From: Tetraselmis striata
Taxonomy: Eukaryota > Chlorophyta > Chlorodendrophyceae > Chlorodendrales > Chlorodendraceae
Assembly (NCBI GenBank): GCA_006384855.1
Contig: VCJN01002043.1
Location: 51,657-115,656 of the forward strand
DNA length: 64,000 nucleotides
Reading direction: 5' to 3'
The notes beneath the pieces were generated by a model, which had not been told where the DNA came from, did no database searches, and was given only the letters and a program-made list of their open reading frames with translations. Each line of letters starts with the position of its first letter. Position 1 is the stretch's first letter. This document shows, piece after piece, positions 23,249 through 33,783 of this stretch. The translations under genes and the position numbers were made by a program.

Positions 23249-24012
23249 TACAGTTGCACAGATACTGTGAGGATATATCCGATACCCTCACTAGCCCTAA
23301 TCATCATTGCCAATGAGGCGCGTGTCGCGCGCCCGTCAGATGAGGGGCTGCTCCCGCGCCCTGCTGGCCACACCGCGCCGCCTGATATATCAGGCACGGC
23401 GCCAGGGCATGTAATGAGACCATACTCCACCACCACTCAGTGGAATAGCACTCACCACCTTCACCGCGCGCACCTTTCCTCACAGCTACGTACTAGCACC
23501 GTACCATTAGCGCTGTCTTTAATCCTTTATTTATGGAGCGCCCCATGTACCGGTGGTTCAACGACTACTGTGTGTAGCAGCACCAGATATGGTAGGTAGC
23601 AGAGATTAGCGACTAGAGTCAGGTGAATTGGATGTGTAGCAGCGGTAACTACCATGTATGTAGATAGCATTGATTTGTCATAGGCGAATCGTGTGTCATA
23701 CAGCGATCTTATCCTTAGGGGTGCCGCCGCGCGAGCGACGAGGATTAATCCTTAGTCGCTACTTATACTGCTGGGCATCTGTACCGTAACCGTACACCTC
23801 ACCAGCACCGTTACTTTCCAGTACAGGAACGGGTACCTTACGGGATGCGGGCCGGTTTTTGGCGGCTTTCTGTAGTGTCGATCTTTTAGTTCACCCAAGG
23901 AGGCACGATCTGCCAAAGAATGTCAGCTCGCTTACATTGGAGGCTAAGACGAGAACCACAGGCTTGGCCTGGGTGTCTCCTAGCGCAGAAAGATGGCTGT
24001 GGGTGGGTGGGT

Positions 24013-24171
24013 GCGCAAGCCGGTTGAGGCGAGCGCAAAGCAGAGAGTGCCGGTGCCCGAGGGCGGATCCCTCAGGTCGTGGTGATGGTGCGGGCCGGCA
24101 GGCCCCAATCCGTGCGCCGACCGCGGGGATCGTGCGCAGTAGTACATTGCTAAGTACTGTAAACCTCTAGA
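24013..24171. repeat. 159-bp direct repeat, left copy
   Basis: It runs from GCGCAAGCCGGTTGAGGCGA to TAAACCTCTAGA and is nearly identical to 25240-25398, with only scattered single differences. The pair brackets the ORF 24189-25265 in an LTR-like way, although the units do not have classical TG...CA ends. Confidence 0.85.
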
Positions 24172-24188
24172 TGACTACATCTGACCAT

Positions 24189-25265
24189 TTACCCAAGGAG
24201 GCACGATTTGCCGGAGAAGAAAGCCAAAGGCTTGCACAGGTAGCGAAGTGTAGCGGCCGGACGGGGACGAGCTAGCAGCAGAACCGCAGCATAGCAGCTC
24301 GCTGCCGAGGCCGCGCCTTTGCGCAACCTCTGCGATGCCCACGTGACACTGGGGGGCGGCTGGGCGCCCGCCGCCAGGCACGCGTCCCGCAGCCAGTCAG
24401 TGGGAGTGGCTGAAAAGGACCAAGCGGCGGAAGGCTCCAGCGGGGAGACGCTCCAAAACTTGGTCGGCAGGCCGGCGCCGGAGAGAGGGCGGCAAGAAGG
24501 TGGGGCTCGGCCGCCATCGACACCGTCCAGGGCGCTCCAGATAGAGCCCGGGCGCGGGCGCCGTGCGCGGGACGGGCGGCCCAGGTACTGTACACTGTAC
24601 TGCAGTGACGGCCGTACCGCCAGGGATTGGCCGCAGGCTTTAGCATAACAGCCAAGATACAGGTACTTGTCGTACGCTGTCAGACCCCGCTGCTCCGCGA
24701 GGCCGCGGGCGGCGGTGTCGTCGGTCAGAATCCACAAGCGAGGCTCGTCGCCGTCGCGTGGGGGTAGCTCCCGACCGGAAGGGGGGACCTGACCGAAGTA
24801 GGCGAAGTCGACGCACTCGAGCTCGGTGTCGAGTGCGTCCAGCTCAGCAGGAAGGGGCTCTTGCGCTCCTTGCTCACCACCCTCGGGCGCAGGCGCGCCC
24901 GCGGGAATGGCTGGCTGGGTGCCTTTGGGAGGAGGCGGTTGCACGGGAGGGGCCAGTCGAGCGAGTAAGGCGGCCGTAGCCGCCTCGAACTGCTCGGCCA
25001 GCTGCTTCTCTAGGGCTTCCGCTTGGGCCGTCATGCGTTTTTCCAATTCCGCGATGGATGCCGCTGTGGCGCCGCCCGGGGCGTCGTCGACTAGGGCGTC
25101 TTCCGGTACAAGGCAAGGGGGCATCCTGCTGTCGCGCGCGGGGTGGGGAAGGTGTAGCGTCTCGGGAGGCAGAGGCTCGGGTCCGAGTCGGCATAGAGTA
25201 AGCTGACACTCTGCTCGACTGCTAGAGTCGAGACTGCTTGCGCGAGCCGGTTGAGGCGAGCGCAA
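24189..25265 (-). CDS. Gag-like or unknown transposon ORF
   Basis: This 358-residue ORF sits between the two 159-bp direct repeats. Residues 1-70 are Pro/Ser-rich. About residues 68-105 (SIAELEKRMTAQAEALEKQ, then EQFEAATAALLARL) look like a coiled coil. A Pro/Glu-rich linker follows, then a globular-looking part with ECVDFAYFGQVP, LWILTDDTAARGLAEQRG and DKYLYLGCYAKACGQSL. The last third is Arg/Pro-rich and may be outside the real frame. I do not recognise a family. The layout (coiled coil, then helical block, no enzyme) and the flanking repeats suggest a gag-like structural protein. It could also be chance extension over a shorter ORF ending near 24650. Confidence 0.4.
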   Translation of the reverse strand: MRSPQPARASSLDSSSRAECQLTLCRLGPEPLPPETLHLPHPARDSRMPPCLVPEDALVDDAPGGATAASIAELEKRMTAQAEALEKQLAEQFEAATAALLARLAPPVQPPPPKGTQPAIPAGAPAPEGGEQGAQEPLPAELDALDTELECVDFAYFGQVPPSGRELPPRDGDEPRLWILTDDTAARGLAEQRGLTAYDKYLYLGCYAKACGQSLAVRPSLQYSVQYLGRPSRARRPRPGSIWSALDGVDGGRAPPSCRPLSGAGLPTKFWSVSPLEPSAAWSFSATPTDWLRDACLAAGAQPPPSVTWASQRLRKGAASAASCYAAVLLLARPRPAATLRYLCKPLAFFSGKSCLLG

Positions 25266-25398
25266 AGCAGAGAATGCCGGTGCCCGAGGGCGGATCCCTC
25301 AGGTCGTGGTGCTGGTGCGGGCCGGCAGGCCCCAATCCGTGCGCCGACCGCGGGGATCGTGCGCAGTACAACATTGCTAAGTACTGTAAGCCTCTAGA
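25240..25398. repeat. 159-bp direct repeat, right copy
   Basis: Partner of 24013-24171, from GCGCGAGCCGGTTGAGGCGA to TAAGCCTCTAGA. It overlaps the N-terminal codons of the gag-like ORF. Downstream, at about 25513-25553, is a CCGT-type microsatellite. Confidence 0.85.
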
Positions 25399-26302
25399 TT
25401 CCCCTACCTCTTGGGTTGAGCGGAGGAAAAGGAGACCCGCGTCCGAAATCGCCTGGAATATGAGAGAATCGATACCGGTTGCAATTACGGTTTTATCACG
25501 GATTTGTAGGCGTCCTCCGTCCGTCCGTCCGTCCGTCCGTCCTCCGTCATACGCGCTTCGTGTATGAACCGTCATACGTTCGGTTTTCGCCCGTTTGATT
25601 TCACGGTACTGATACGAATACGGGAAGGTTCTGAATGGATGCGCGTGTATTCTAGCCTAGGCACGTCATATATCCGTCTGATACGCCAAAATAACGCGGT
25701 ACCGCAGCGCGTTTTTACTGCTGAATCAGCAAGCGAGACTTGCCCTCTTAATTTATACAGCGACTATTCCTTAATATAGGGTAGTCCAAGTATTTCCTGT
25801 AAAATGATGCTGTAAGAAGGGGTCGCCGCGGTGCGGGGCAGTCCGCCGACCCGGGGCCCGGCGTCCGTCGACGGACGGGCGACGGTCGAACGACGGCGTC
25901 CGGCGTCCGGTGCCGGTACAGGCGGCGGGCATGGCGATTCGCGCCGTGCCCGCCCCGTAGACCTGACGACCGGCCCGACCTGCGCGGCCTCGTGCGGGAT
26001 GCGGGCCGCCTGTGGGCGGCTTGTACCGTATAGCTGATCTTGTAGTGCTGCTATTTTTTTTGGGGGGGGGGGGTATTGATACAACTTTTAGCGGTGGGTT
26101 GGGTACTGGCCTTTTTGTAATGCACACCAGTAGTCAGCGGCCCGCTTTTACGCGGCCTGCAGATTTAATCTGTTTTACAAAATAATACGTCTCTTTAAAA
26201 AAATAAATTACTGACAAATCTAACGCTAAAAGCAGTATTACCCGGAAACAACAGTATTACAAGATCAACACTACAAGCCGGCTGAAAGCGGCCCGCATCC
26301 CG

Positions 26303-27552
26303 CACCAGGCTCAACCCAAGAGGTAGGGGCACCTCCACAAATCCCCGGCGCGAAGCGCCGCTTAGTGACTACATCTGACCATATGTTGTACTGCTTTTAG
26401 CGACTAGCAGTATGTGGATTTGTTACTGGCCTTTTAGTAATTCACATCACTACCCTTATTGTTTCTTTTAGGCGGCTTGCTGTGTTGATTTTCTATTACT
26501 ACTTTTTGTAGTACTGGGATTTGTTACTACCCGTAGTTCTACCCTCACTATGGTCGCTACGTTGCTACCCCGCCTCACGGAACCAGTAATCCTTTACAGG
26601 TACTGTAGTTGATCATCATCCCGCTCATCACAAAAGCATCAACCTCGGCCGCGACCCAACAATAGTCACTCGGCCTCACCCGCACAGTTGCTCGCCGCTG
26701 ACCTTCCCGCACTTGTGCTGCCGCTCAACAGAAGCTTATATCTCCCATCGACAGTTGATACCACGCCTGCTCCACCCCCTACCCCCCTGGAAAACCGTGC
26801 TGTGCTCGCGCAGCGCCAACTGCCGCCTAGCCGGCTCATCCCCTCCGTACAATCGCCACTCCCGCTGCGGTGCCCCCCTAACTCGTATCCTCTGCGCGGA
26901 GGGGCCGCCTCCACCTCCCTATCCAGCCCCTCCATCGGCCTGTCCTGCTTGGCCTGCCATTTCGCCAGAGTTTGAGTTTCGTCGCCCCAGTCCCCCTGAG
27001 TGTTGTGCCTTGCCGAATGCTCCTCGACGAATGCACTGGGCGCACCGCTCACTTAGTATCAAATCCGACCCCAGCAGCGACCCCCCCCCCCCCCCCCCCC
27101 CCCCGCCTCCCCACCTCCCCGGAGTCTATCTTCTCCACGACCCATATCTTCTCTGTTTATCCCCGTCATCGTCGTCACCATCCCTGCGAGGGCCAGTCGG
27201 CCGCAGAGCTCGTCCTTCGGTTGCCACGTTCCCACCGCTGTCGGTCATTTTCATCCAGTATCTCCGGGACTGAGCTGGCGTGGCACCTGTACGGCTGCGC
27301 GAGTGGGCAGTTGGCCAGTCAACCAACTGCATGCCGCTGGCGCACACGCAAGAATTTCCGGCACGTTTCTCGAATCCAGGGCGCAGTATTTACACGGGAT
27401 AACGAAGTTTCGGGGTCCGTCGCTCTGCGCTCCACGTGTGCCTGGAGTGTGTGGGGGCAGCGTGTTAAAATCTGCTGAGAAGCGGCGTCGTTCGGGCTGA
27501 CTGAGATCAGTCTTTCGCTGCCCTTCGCAGGGCCAAGTACTCCAGGTGCACC
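26303..27552. other. Upstream region of the cysteine protease gene
   Basis: The left part still contains fragments of the preceding repeat family (GGCGGCTTGCTGTGTTGATT near 26471; GACTACATCTGACCAT near 26367). A 24-base C tract lies at 27081-27104. The remainder is pyrimidine-rich without a recognised protein, and the protease promoter should lie in the last few hundred bases. Confidence 0.4.
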
Positions 27553-30500
27553 ATGCAGAAAGCGTCCCTAGCGGCTGTGCTGGGCCTTGCGCTGGTGGCC
27601 GCAGCCAGCGCGGGCGCGCCTGGCCCCGCCTGGCATCAGCTCGCTGGCTACACCTTCGAGCAGTACAAGATGGACTTCGCCAAGGCGTACGGCAGCATGG
27701 CTGAGGAGGCCGTGCGCCGCAACAACTTCAACGCCGCGCTGGCGCGCATCCGCTCGCACAACGCGGACGCCTCCAAGTCCTGGAAGATGGGCGTCAATCA
27801 GTTCACTGACCTGCCCGAGGGGGAGACTCGCGCCATGCTGGGCTACCACAAGCAGCTCGGGTGCGCGCCCGGCGGAGACTTCGCGGCACATCACCGGCGT
27901 GCTTGCACCTGCGTGCCCTCTTCCCCCCCGGTTGTCCGGTGAGCATCTCACTTGGTGCGTGCTGGGCATGCAGAGCGCTGCGCCGCGCCAACCCTCCGAG
28001 CAGCACCCTCAAGTGGGAGAGCGTCCGCCGCCAGGGTGCCGACAACGCTGCCAATGAGGAGGCCAGCTGGTTGCCCAGCCAGGTGGACTGGCGCAAAGAT
28101 GGCGTCGTGTCAGACGTGAAGAACCAGGGGATGTGCGGGTGAGGAGCGCCCGGCAGGGATGGGAAGGGCAGGGGGGGCGCTGAGCTGTGCAGGGGCAGTG
28201 AGCTGAAGCCTGCCGCCTGCCGCAGGTCATGCTGGGCGTTTGCGGCCGCAGAGGCGCTCGAGTCCCAGATGGCGCTGAAGACAGGCTACCTCTACACGCT
28301 CAGTGTGCAGGAGTTTGTTTCCTGTATGCCCAACGAGCGCAAGTGCGGCGGCACCGGCGGCTGCAGTGGTGCCATCCCGCAGCTTGCCTTTGACTTTGCG
28401 CTGGAGAATGGCCTCGTGGACGAGTGGAGCTACGCGTACCAGTCCTTTCATGGCGACGACACCAACAGCGAAAACTGCGGTGCCTTCCAGGTAAGCCCCC
28501 GTTGTCGCGAATTGGCCCGCGCAGCGGAACACGTGGCAAAGCGTTTTTTGTAGTGTCTTTATTACTTGAAAACGCTGTGTCCGTCTGTCTGTCTGCCTGT
28601 GAGACCGCCCGAAGATACAAAAAAACAAACAGGAGCTCAGACGGGCACACGAGTGGCCCTACGCATCTGCAATCTGTGTGGTAGATAATCGTTTTCGAAG
28701 TTCCGCTGAACGCCCTGATGGGTGACAGCGGCAGATTCGGCCCCCGTGCATCGGCGCGGGTGAGCGGCACCCGCGACTGTGGCTCTTGGGTGTGAAGCCT
28801 GGGGGGGGCAGCAGTATGACTGGCACAGCAGCAATATGGGAGGCTTGCAAGGGAGGTCGTGGTCAACGGGCGAAATAATCAGCGCCGGCAAAGACATATT
28901 TGTTGTCAGTTTGCATCGGGTTAGTTTCGCTAGTTTTCTCAGTTGCGTTTTCTCACCCGGGCCGGAGGCCCGCCGCGTGCGTCTCGTGCGATGTATAGCT
29001 GCACCAATGTGCCCTCGTTCTCTCTCCATGCCTAATGTGAGGGGCTTTTCAATGGCTTTTATTTGATCTCTTTAAATGTTCGCGGCGTCCCTTCCCTTTC
29101 CAGTCATCCTCTTGTTACGATGAACGGCCGCTAATGGTACCCCGCGTTCAGCTCAGGGTGAAATTGCCCGCATGCGCTCCTCGCCGCAATTTGACAGCCA
29201 GTCGTGGTGTTGCCGTGTCCGGCCCCTGCAGAAGGACTCCCTGGCTGTGGGGCACGTCACCGGGCACTACGACCTGCCCGAGAACGACCAGGGCGCTCTC
29301 ATGGAGGTGCGCCCCCGAGCACGCTTGCGCTGCTCCTGCCGCTGCTGCGGCTGCGCGCGGCGTGGGGTCATCTCAGCATGGCTGGGCTCACTCCCGGTTG
29401 TGCTCCTCCACCCACCCAGGCGGTCGCGTTTGACGGCCCGGTGTCCGTGTCCGTGGACGCCAGCGCGTGGCACACGTACGAGGAGGGTGTCTTTGACGGG
29501 TGCAACCAGGTGGGCACCCCTGACGGGATGGCCTGCGTGGGACCATGCGCCGCTGGGGGCCGGGGGGCGCGAGGGGGGGGTGGGGGGACCCTGGGTGCCA
29601 CGTGAATACCAACCTGCATCGGCTACCTTCATGATGATACATCCAAATGGACATGCAGAAAGTCCGCACGGAAGGCACTTACGCTCGCGCAGCCTGGCAA
29701 GGGGTGCGCGGCCACGGGACGAATGTCAACGAGCAGGGCTGTGCGGGCCCATCATTGACGCTCTGTATTTCGTGCATGCAGACCAACCCTGACATCAACC
29801 ATGCGGTCCAGCTGGTGGGCTACGGCACGGACAAGTCGGTGCGCCTCCCCCCGCAAGCGCTACATATATGTATATACTGACGCTATATATGTATGTATGT
29901 ACATATGTATGTATATACTCATACTTATTTATATTTTATGTACACCTTTTGTAATATATTTTATATATTATTATATATCACGCTGAAGACCCCCCCCCCC
30001 CCCCCCCCCCCCCCCCCATTCCTCACACCCCCCCCCAGGGCGGCGACTACTGGCTGGTGCGCAACTCCTGGGGTCCTTCCTGGGGGAGTCCGGATTCATC
30101 CGGCTGCGCCGTGAGGTGAGCCCCCCTGTCCTGCCTGCAACGCCTGCGCACAGCTGCGTGGCACACCGCGCAGAGGACCGGGCGCTGAGGCGCTCCCTTG
30201 TGTGTATCCTCCCTAGAGCGCACCACGCTGCGGCACCGACTCCCACCCCCTGGACGGCACCGGCTGCGAGGGCGGCCCGTCGGTGCGTGGCCTGCCCACA
30301 ACGTCTGTCATAACCCGGCAGCCATTGAGACTTTTCTGCCCCCTATCCACCACCAACCACACATACACATTTCTTTTTGAGCACAAGTCACACGCAGGCC
30401 CAGTTCAGGTAATGATTTTTGTCCCAAGCAAGGGTATTAAATGCAAATATTGCCAATCGTAATGCCATCTTCTCACTGTGGCAATTTCTATCCTTGAAAT

Positions 30501-30841
30501 TATAGAATCATCCCCACTTTGCCGTCGGGATCCTGAGTGCCATTGAGTTCCATGAGGATTGCTGTTAGGATGTCTACTTGAGAATCATGTTGTTTGGATT
30601 GGTGTGTGGTGCTGCCAGCCCGTCTCACTCTGCAGTCTACAATACGCATGTATGTAGTCATGAAGGTCAGCGCATGCTGAAGCACTCCCTGACCTGACAA
30701 TCGCGTCCTCCCGGGCCGCAGGAGGTGACAGTGTGCGGCACCTGCGGCGTTCTGTACGATAGCACCATCCCCATCATTGCGCCAGGGCCCACCCCGGCGA
30801 AGAAGGCACCGCACGCTTACGCTCAGCCCGAGACCGCCTGA
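27553..30841 (+). CDS. Papain-family (C1A) cysteine protease, cathepsin-like, with a one-base frame break
   Basis: A secreted or vacuolar endopeptidase. Exons are 27553-27860, 27974-28138, 28226-28490, about 29232-29306, 29420-29509, 29782-29838, 30039-30115, 30217-30282 and 30722-30841. Residues 1-21 are a signal peptide. An I29 prodomain follows (YTFEQYKMDFAKAYGS, then SWKMGVNQFTDLPEGE). Catalytic residues are Gln154 and Cys160 (QGMCGSCWAF), His308 (NHAVQLVGYG) and Asn329 (NSWG). The C-terminus adds a small Cys-rich tail (RCGTDSHPLDGTGCEGG, then VCGTCGVLYDS). Right after NSWGPSWG the frame breaks in a run of five G (30082-30086). With one more G the family sequence and the next splice phases continue and the protein would be 407 residues. 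The exon 4 acceptor is uncertain; an in-frame alternative lies about 70 bases upstream. Whether the break is real or an assembly error is open. Confidence 0.88.
29990..30017. repeat. 28-base C tract next to a protease 3' splice site
   Basis: An uninterrupted C run lies 21 bases upstream of the acceptor at 30038, preceded by an AT-rich TATATGTA stretch (29866-29980). It may serve as an extreme polypyrimidine tract, or it may simply be slippage-prone DNA. Confidence 0.8.
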
Positions 30842-32244
30842 GGGAGCGTTGTGCGGGCGGCGCGCCATTCCGGCTCCGCCTTCGCTCTGGGGCCGCCTGC
30901 AGCTTCGTCTGTGCGCTCCGCTGCATGCAGCGCGCAGTGCTGCCGGCATGCTCTCTGAGCCCCAGTCTGCGCTGACCTGTCTGCATATGTAATCTATGGT
31001 ATATTGTGTGAACGCGCCCAGGAGGCCTCGGTGCTGCAATTTCCAAAACCCTCCCCTTTCACCTCATCTTGCAATAACAAGAATACATCAAGCATGGTGT
31101 TGAGATTTTTGCGAGGTGCTGGCGCGGCTGACACCACAAAGAAGCGTCCACAGCTATACCCTGGTAGCAAATCATTGAAGCTACTGCTTGCATTCAGATG
31201 CTACATCGTGGAAAGCATCAGCATATGTTGCTGCCCCTCTGCAGCCTCAGCTTACTCATGAGTATTTATGATATCTTCAAACATCACATACGTGCTGCTG
31301 TTGTATTTTCTTGCTCTCCACCAGTATGTAATATGCTGACGTCTTTGCCTCGTCCATAAGCCTCGGCACAATATGCATTTCAATGTCAGCAGCAAATGTA
31401 TTTATTGCTGCCGTACATTAGTCAAACAATCAGAATGGACAACGAGAAACGCCTGCTGGCTTGTTCAATGGCGATTTGAGCAGATACAATAGGCATGTAT
31501 GGTGGTGGCCTGTGGGCCATGGCCACACCAGTTTTCTGCAGAGATGAAGAATGAGGCAATAGAAGCTCAAGACCCAACTGCCTGCAGTCCGGGGGCTGCC
31601 CCCAGGGCTGTCTGAAAACGCAGTGTGTTTGTTAGAAACTATAGGGGGCAGCCGGGGCTGTTCCTCACAACAGCCAGTATTTTCAGTAATCTTGCCCCCC
31701 CCCCCCCCCCCACCACCACCACCCGCTCCATCGAGTGCAGCGGCGTCTTCACAGACACTGCTGTTACTCAGTGGCAGGACTTCTCCTACACACCCCTGTA
31801 AGCGCCCCCCCTGTGAGGTTACTAACACATTGCCTCATGATCTCTTCACAAAACTGTATGCCTGTATGACGGGTGTATTACTTATGCATCATGTGTGAAC
31901 CATCATAATGTACTGACCTTCCTTGTAGCAGCAATCCAGCATGACGCATGGCAGCAGCGTGGAAGCAGCAATAAAACATCTCGCACCGGGGTGAAGGTGT
32001 GTGTGTGTGTGGGGGGCGGGGGGGGGGGGGTGATTAATGACTAACTTCCATATATACCGTTCAACACTTCAGACTTTATAACGTAGCGGATCAATAACGA
32101 CAACTATAATAATGAATCCCGGAGCGGCATCAGTGAGCACTCGCGACTTGTATTGCATCCTGCTTGGCTGCTTCGAAGACGACACATGCATTCCGCCGGC
32201 GATGACGCGAATAAAGCTGCGCGCGACATGACGAAGTACAGCAA

Positions 32245-32282
<38 letters not shown>

Positions 32283-33261
32283 CTATATTTATGTGTATAT
32301 ATGTATATACATACATATATAATTATATATATACGAGTAATTATCGAACATCAACATATGTAAGACTAACATCAGGATTATTACATAAATCCATATATCA
32401 TTTTCTTTACAGCTTTCCACATACGTCGGGCACTCCGGGTTTTGTTAGGATTCAATAAACATAAAAATACGTGGGTACATCGGGCCCAACGTAGCTACAT
32501 GACTCGTGGCTACACCAAGCCTAGGCTATGCACGGTCGCATGCATGCACGTTGCTAAGGGTAATATGGCTTTGGGGAATGCTGCGATGGCGCGTTAGGCC
32601 CGGTATTGCCACGTGGTAGCCATTCCCATCAGTACAACGTAAAGGCAAGCGCGGGGCATGTGGTGGCGTGCTGGCGCTGCTAGCTAGTGCTTCAAAGCCG
32701 ACAAATATTGCGCCATCCATGTGTGTATTCAGTCATATGACACAACTGCACCCGAACTCATACCACATCGCCCTTAGTATGAATCACAACTATCCGCAAT
32801 GCGTATAGGATAATAAACTAGGCCATTCATGGTATGGAACAATAAGCCTTGTATGTATTAATGTATTCTGCTAGCTTGCGATCGAATCACGGGGGAAATG
32901 TTGATGTGATTGATGCACGGGCACACATACGAGAGAATTCTCGCGGCCGCCTCCTTGCCGTACGGCCAAGCTCTGCTATAATAAAGTGCATGCATGGCTA
33001 CTACATGCTGATTGAACGTCACTGTGAGCCGTTTGGCAATGGCGTGCAGACTAATGCGCCGATGCTGCTGCTGGACGTAATGCTATAAATAAAAAAGGGG
33101 TTCGGGGATGGCGGCCGTGCGCATCGACTAAGGGAGGTATGTGCCAAGGTTGCTTAGTGGCCGTGTCAAAGTACACCCAACGCGCTATCATCACGTACCG
33201 GGTCTCGGTATACGGTATAATTGAGACGCACGTGCCGTAAAGTTCCATGTGGCCACATATT
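30842..33261. other. Protease 3' region and gene-poor DNA
   Basis: A TGTAA poly(A) signal candidate lies at 30988-30992, 147 bases after the protease stop. Further right are a 17-base C tract (31695-31711), a G-rich stretch (about 32009-32030), an (AC)n microsatellite (32247-32281) followed by TATA-rich DNA, and no recognisable gene. Confidence 0.5.
30988..30992 (+). promoter_or_regulatory. Candidate poly(A) signal TGTAA of the protease gene
   Basis: TGTAA is the usual polyadenylation signal in volvocine-type green algae. This copy lies 147 bases after the protease stop codon on the coding strand. Confidence 0.45.
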
Positions 33262-33411
33262 GCAATAAATGTCATGGTACGATATATTTTTTACGTCTGA
33301 TGTAGCCCGAAGCAATAAATGTCATGGTTCGATATATTTTTTACGTCTGATGTAGCCCGAAGCAATGAATGTCATGGTTCGATATATTTTTTACGTTTGA
33401 TGTAGCCCGAC
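33262..33411. repeat. Three tandem copies of a 50-bp repeat
   Basis: Units start at 33262, 33312 and 33362 with GCAATAAATGTCATGGTACG or single-base variants and end TGATGTAGCCCGA. The spacing is exactly 50 bp and the units differ at only a few positions, so the array is young. A Cys-rich ORF starts 13 bases after the array. Confidence 0.9.
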
Positions 33412-33423
33412 AGGTGCCTTGAC

Positions 33424-33783
33424 GTGCCTGACCTCTTGAAAAGATCAACTGGTAGCGCTGAACTCAGCCGGCCATACACGCTATGTGGCGCTCTACGGCA
33501 GCCTATTGGTGCTTGTTCCAAGCAACGGCGCCTGCCGCCATCAGCTCGGTGCGGCGCACCGAAGATGGATGGCAAGCGTTGTCCTCACGCGCCGGTTGGC
33601 AACGCTCCGCACTGCGGCAACCACAGTTCCCACGGTCTACGGATTATGACAAGGGACGAGACGGGTGGACGGACATCGCCCAGTCTGTGGCGGTCTGACG
33701 TGTGGGCTAGTTCTCACGTGTGGTTCGATGAGATGTATATTGAGCAATCCCTTCAACGTTCTGAAAATCCGGTGTCTTGCTAG
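33424..33783 (+). CDS. Hypothetical Cys-rich ORF with a possible zinc-binding segment
   Basis: A 119-residue ORF. About residues 20-68 contain two similar stretches, LCGALRQPIGACSKQR and RCGAPKMDGKRCPHAP, followed by PHCGNH. The second reads as C-x7-C with C-x2-H 12 residues on, a layout resembling small zinc-binding modules in viruses and mobile elements. No exon partners or wider family signature are visible and the N- and C-terminal parts look like chance sequence. It is tentative. Confidence 0.3.
   Translation: MPDLLKRSTGSAELSRPYTLCGALRQPIGACSKQRRLPPSARCGAPKMDGKRCPHAPVGNAPHCGNHSSHGLRIMTRDETGGRTSPSLWRSDVWASSHVWFDEMYIEQSLQRSENPVSC

Larger units (their letters stand above)
23841..26302. mobile_element. 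Composite repeat element with inverted ends, internal direct repeats and a gag-like ORF
   Basis: The outer ends are inverted copies. 23841-23884 reads CGGGATGCGGGCCGG, then GGCGGCTTTCTGTAGTGTCG. 26262-26302 reads AGATCAACACTACAAGCCGG, then GCGGCCCGCATCCCG. A third copy in the left-end orientation lies at 25995-26040 and a further partial one at 14083-14122. Inside are two near-identical 159-bp direct repeats (24013-24171 and 25240-25398) and an ORF (24189-25265). CCCCTACCTCTTGGGTTGAG (about 25393) has its inverted partner at about 26309. Inverted ends plus internal repeats recall DIRS/PAT-type retroelements of volvocine algae. However, I see no reverse transcriptase or tyrosine recombinase, so this is at best a deleted derivative. 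Confidence 0.6.

Noticed and set aside
24013-25398. Classical LTR retrotransposon
   Set aside because: The 159-bp direct repeats lack TG...CA ends, no primer-binding site or polypurine tract is evident, and no protease, integrase or reverse transcriptase lies between them.
33262-33411. CRISPR-like array
   Set aside because: The three 50-bp units are contiguous with no unique spacers; it is a tandem repeat in a eukaryotic genome.
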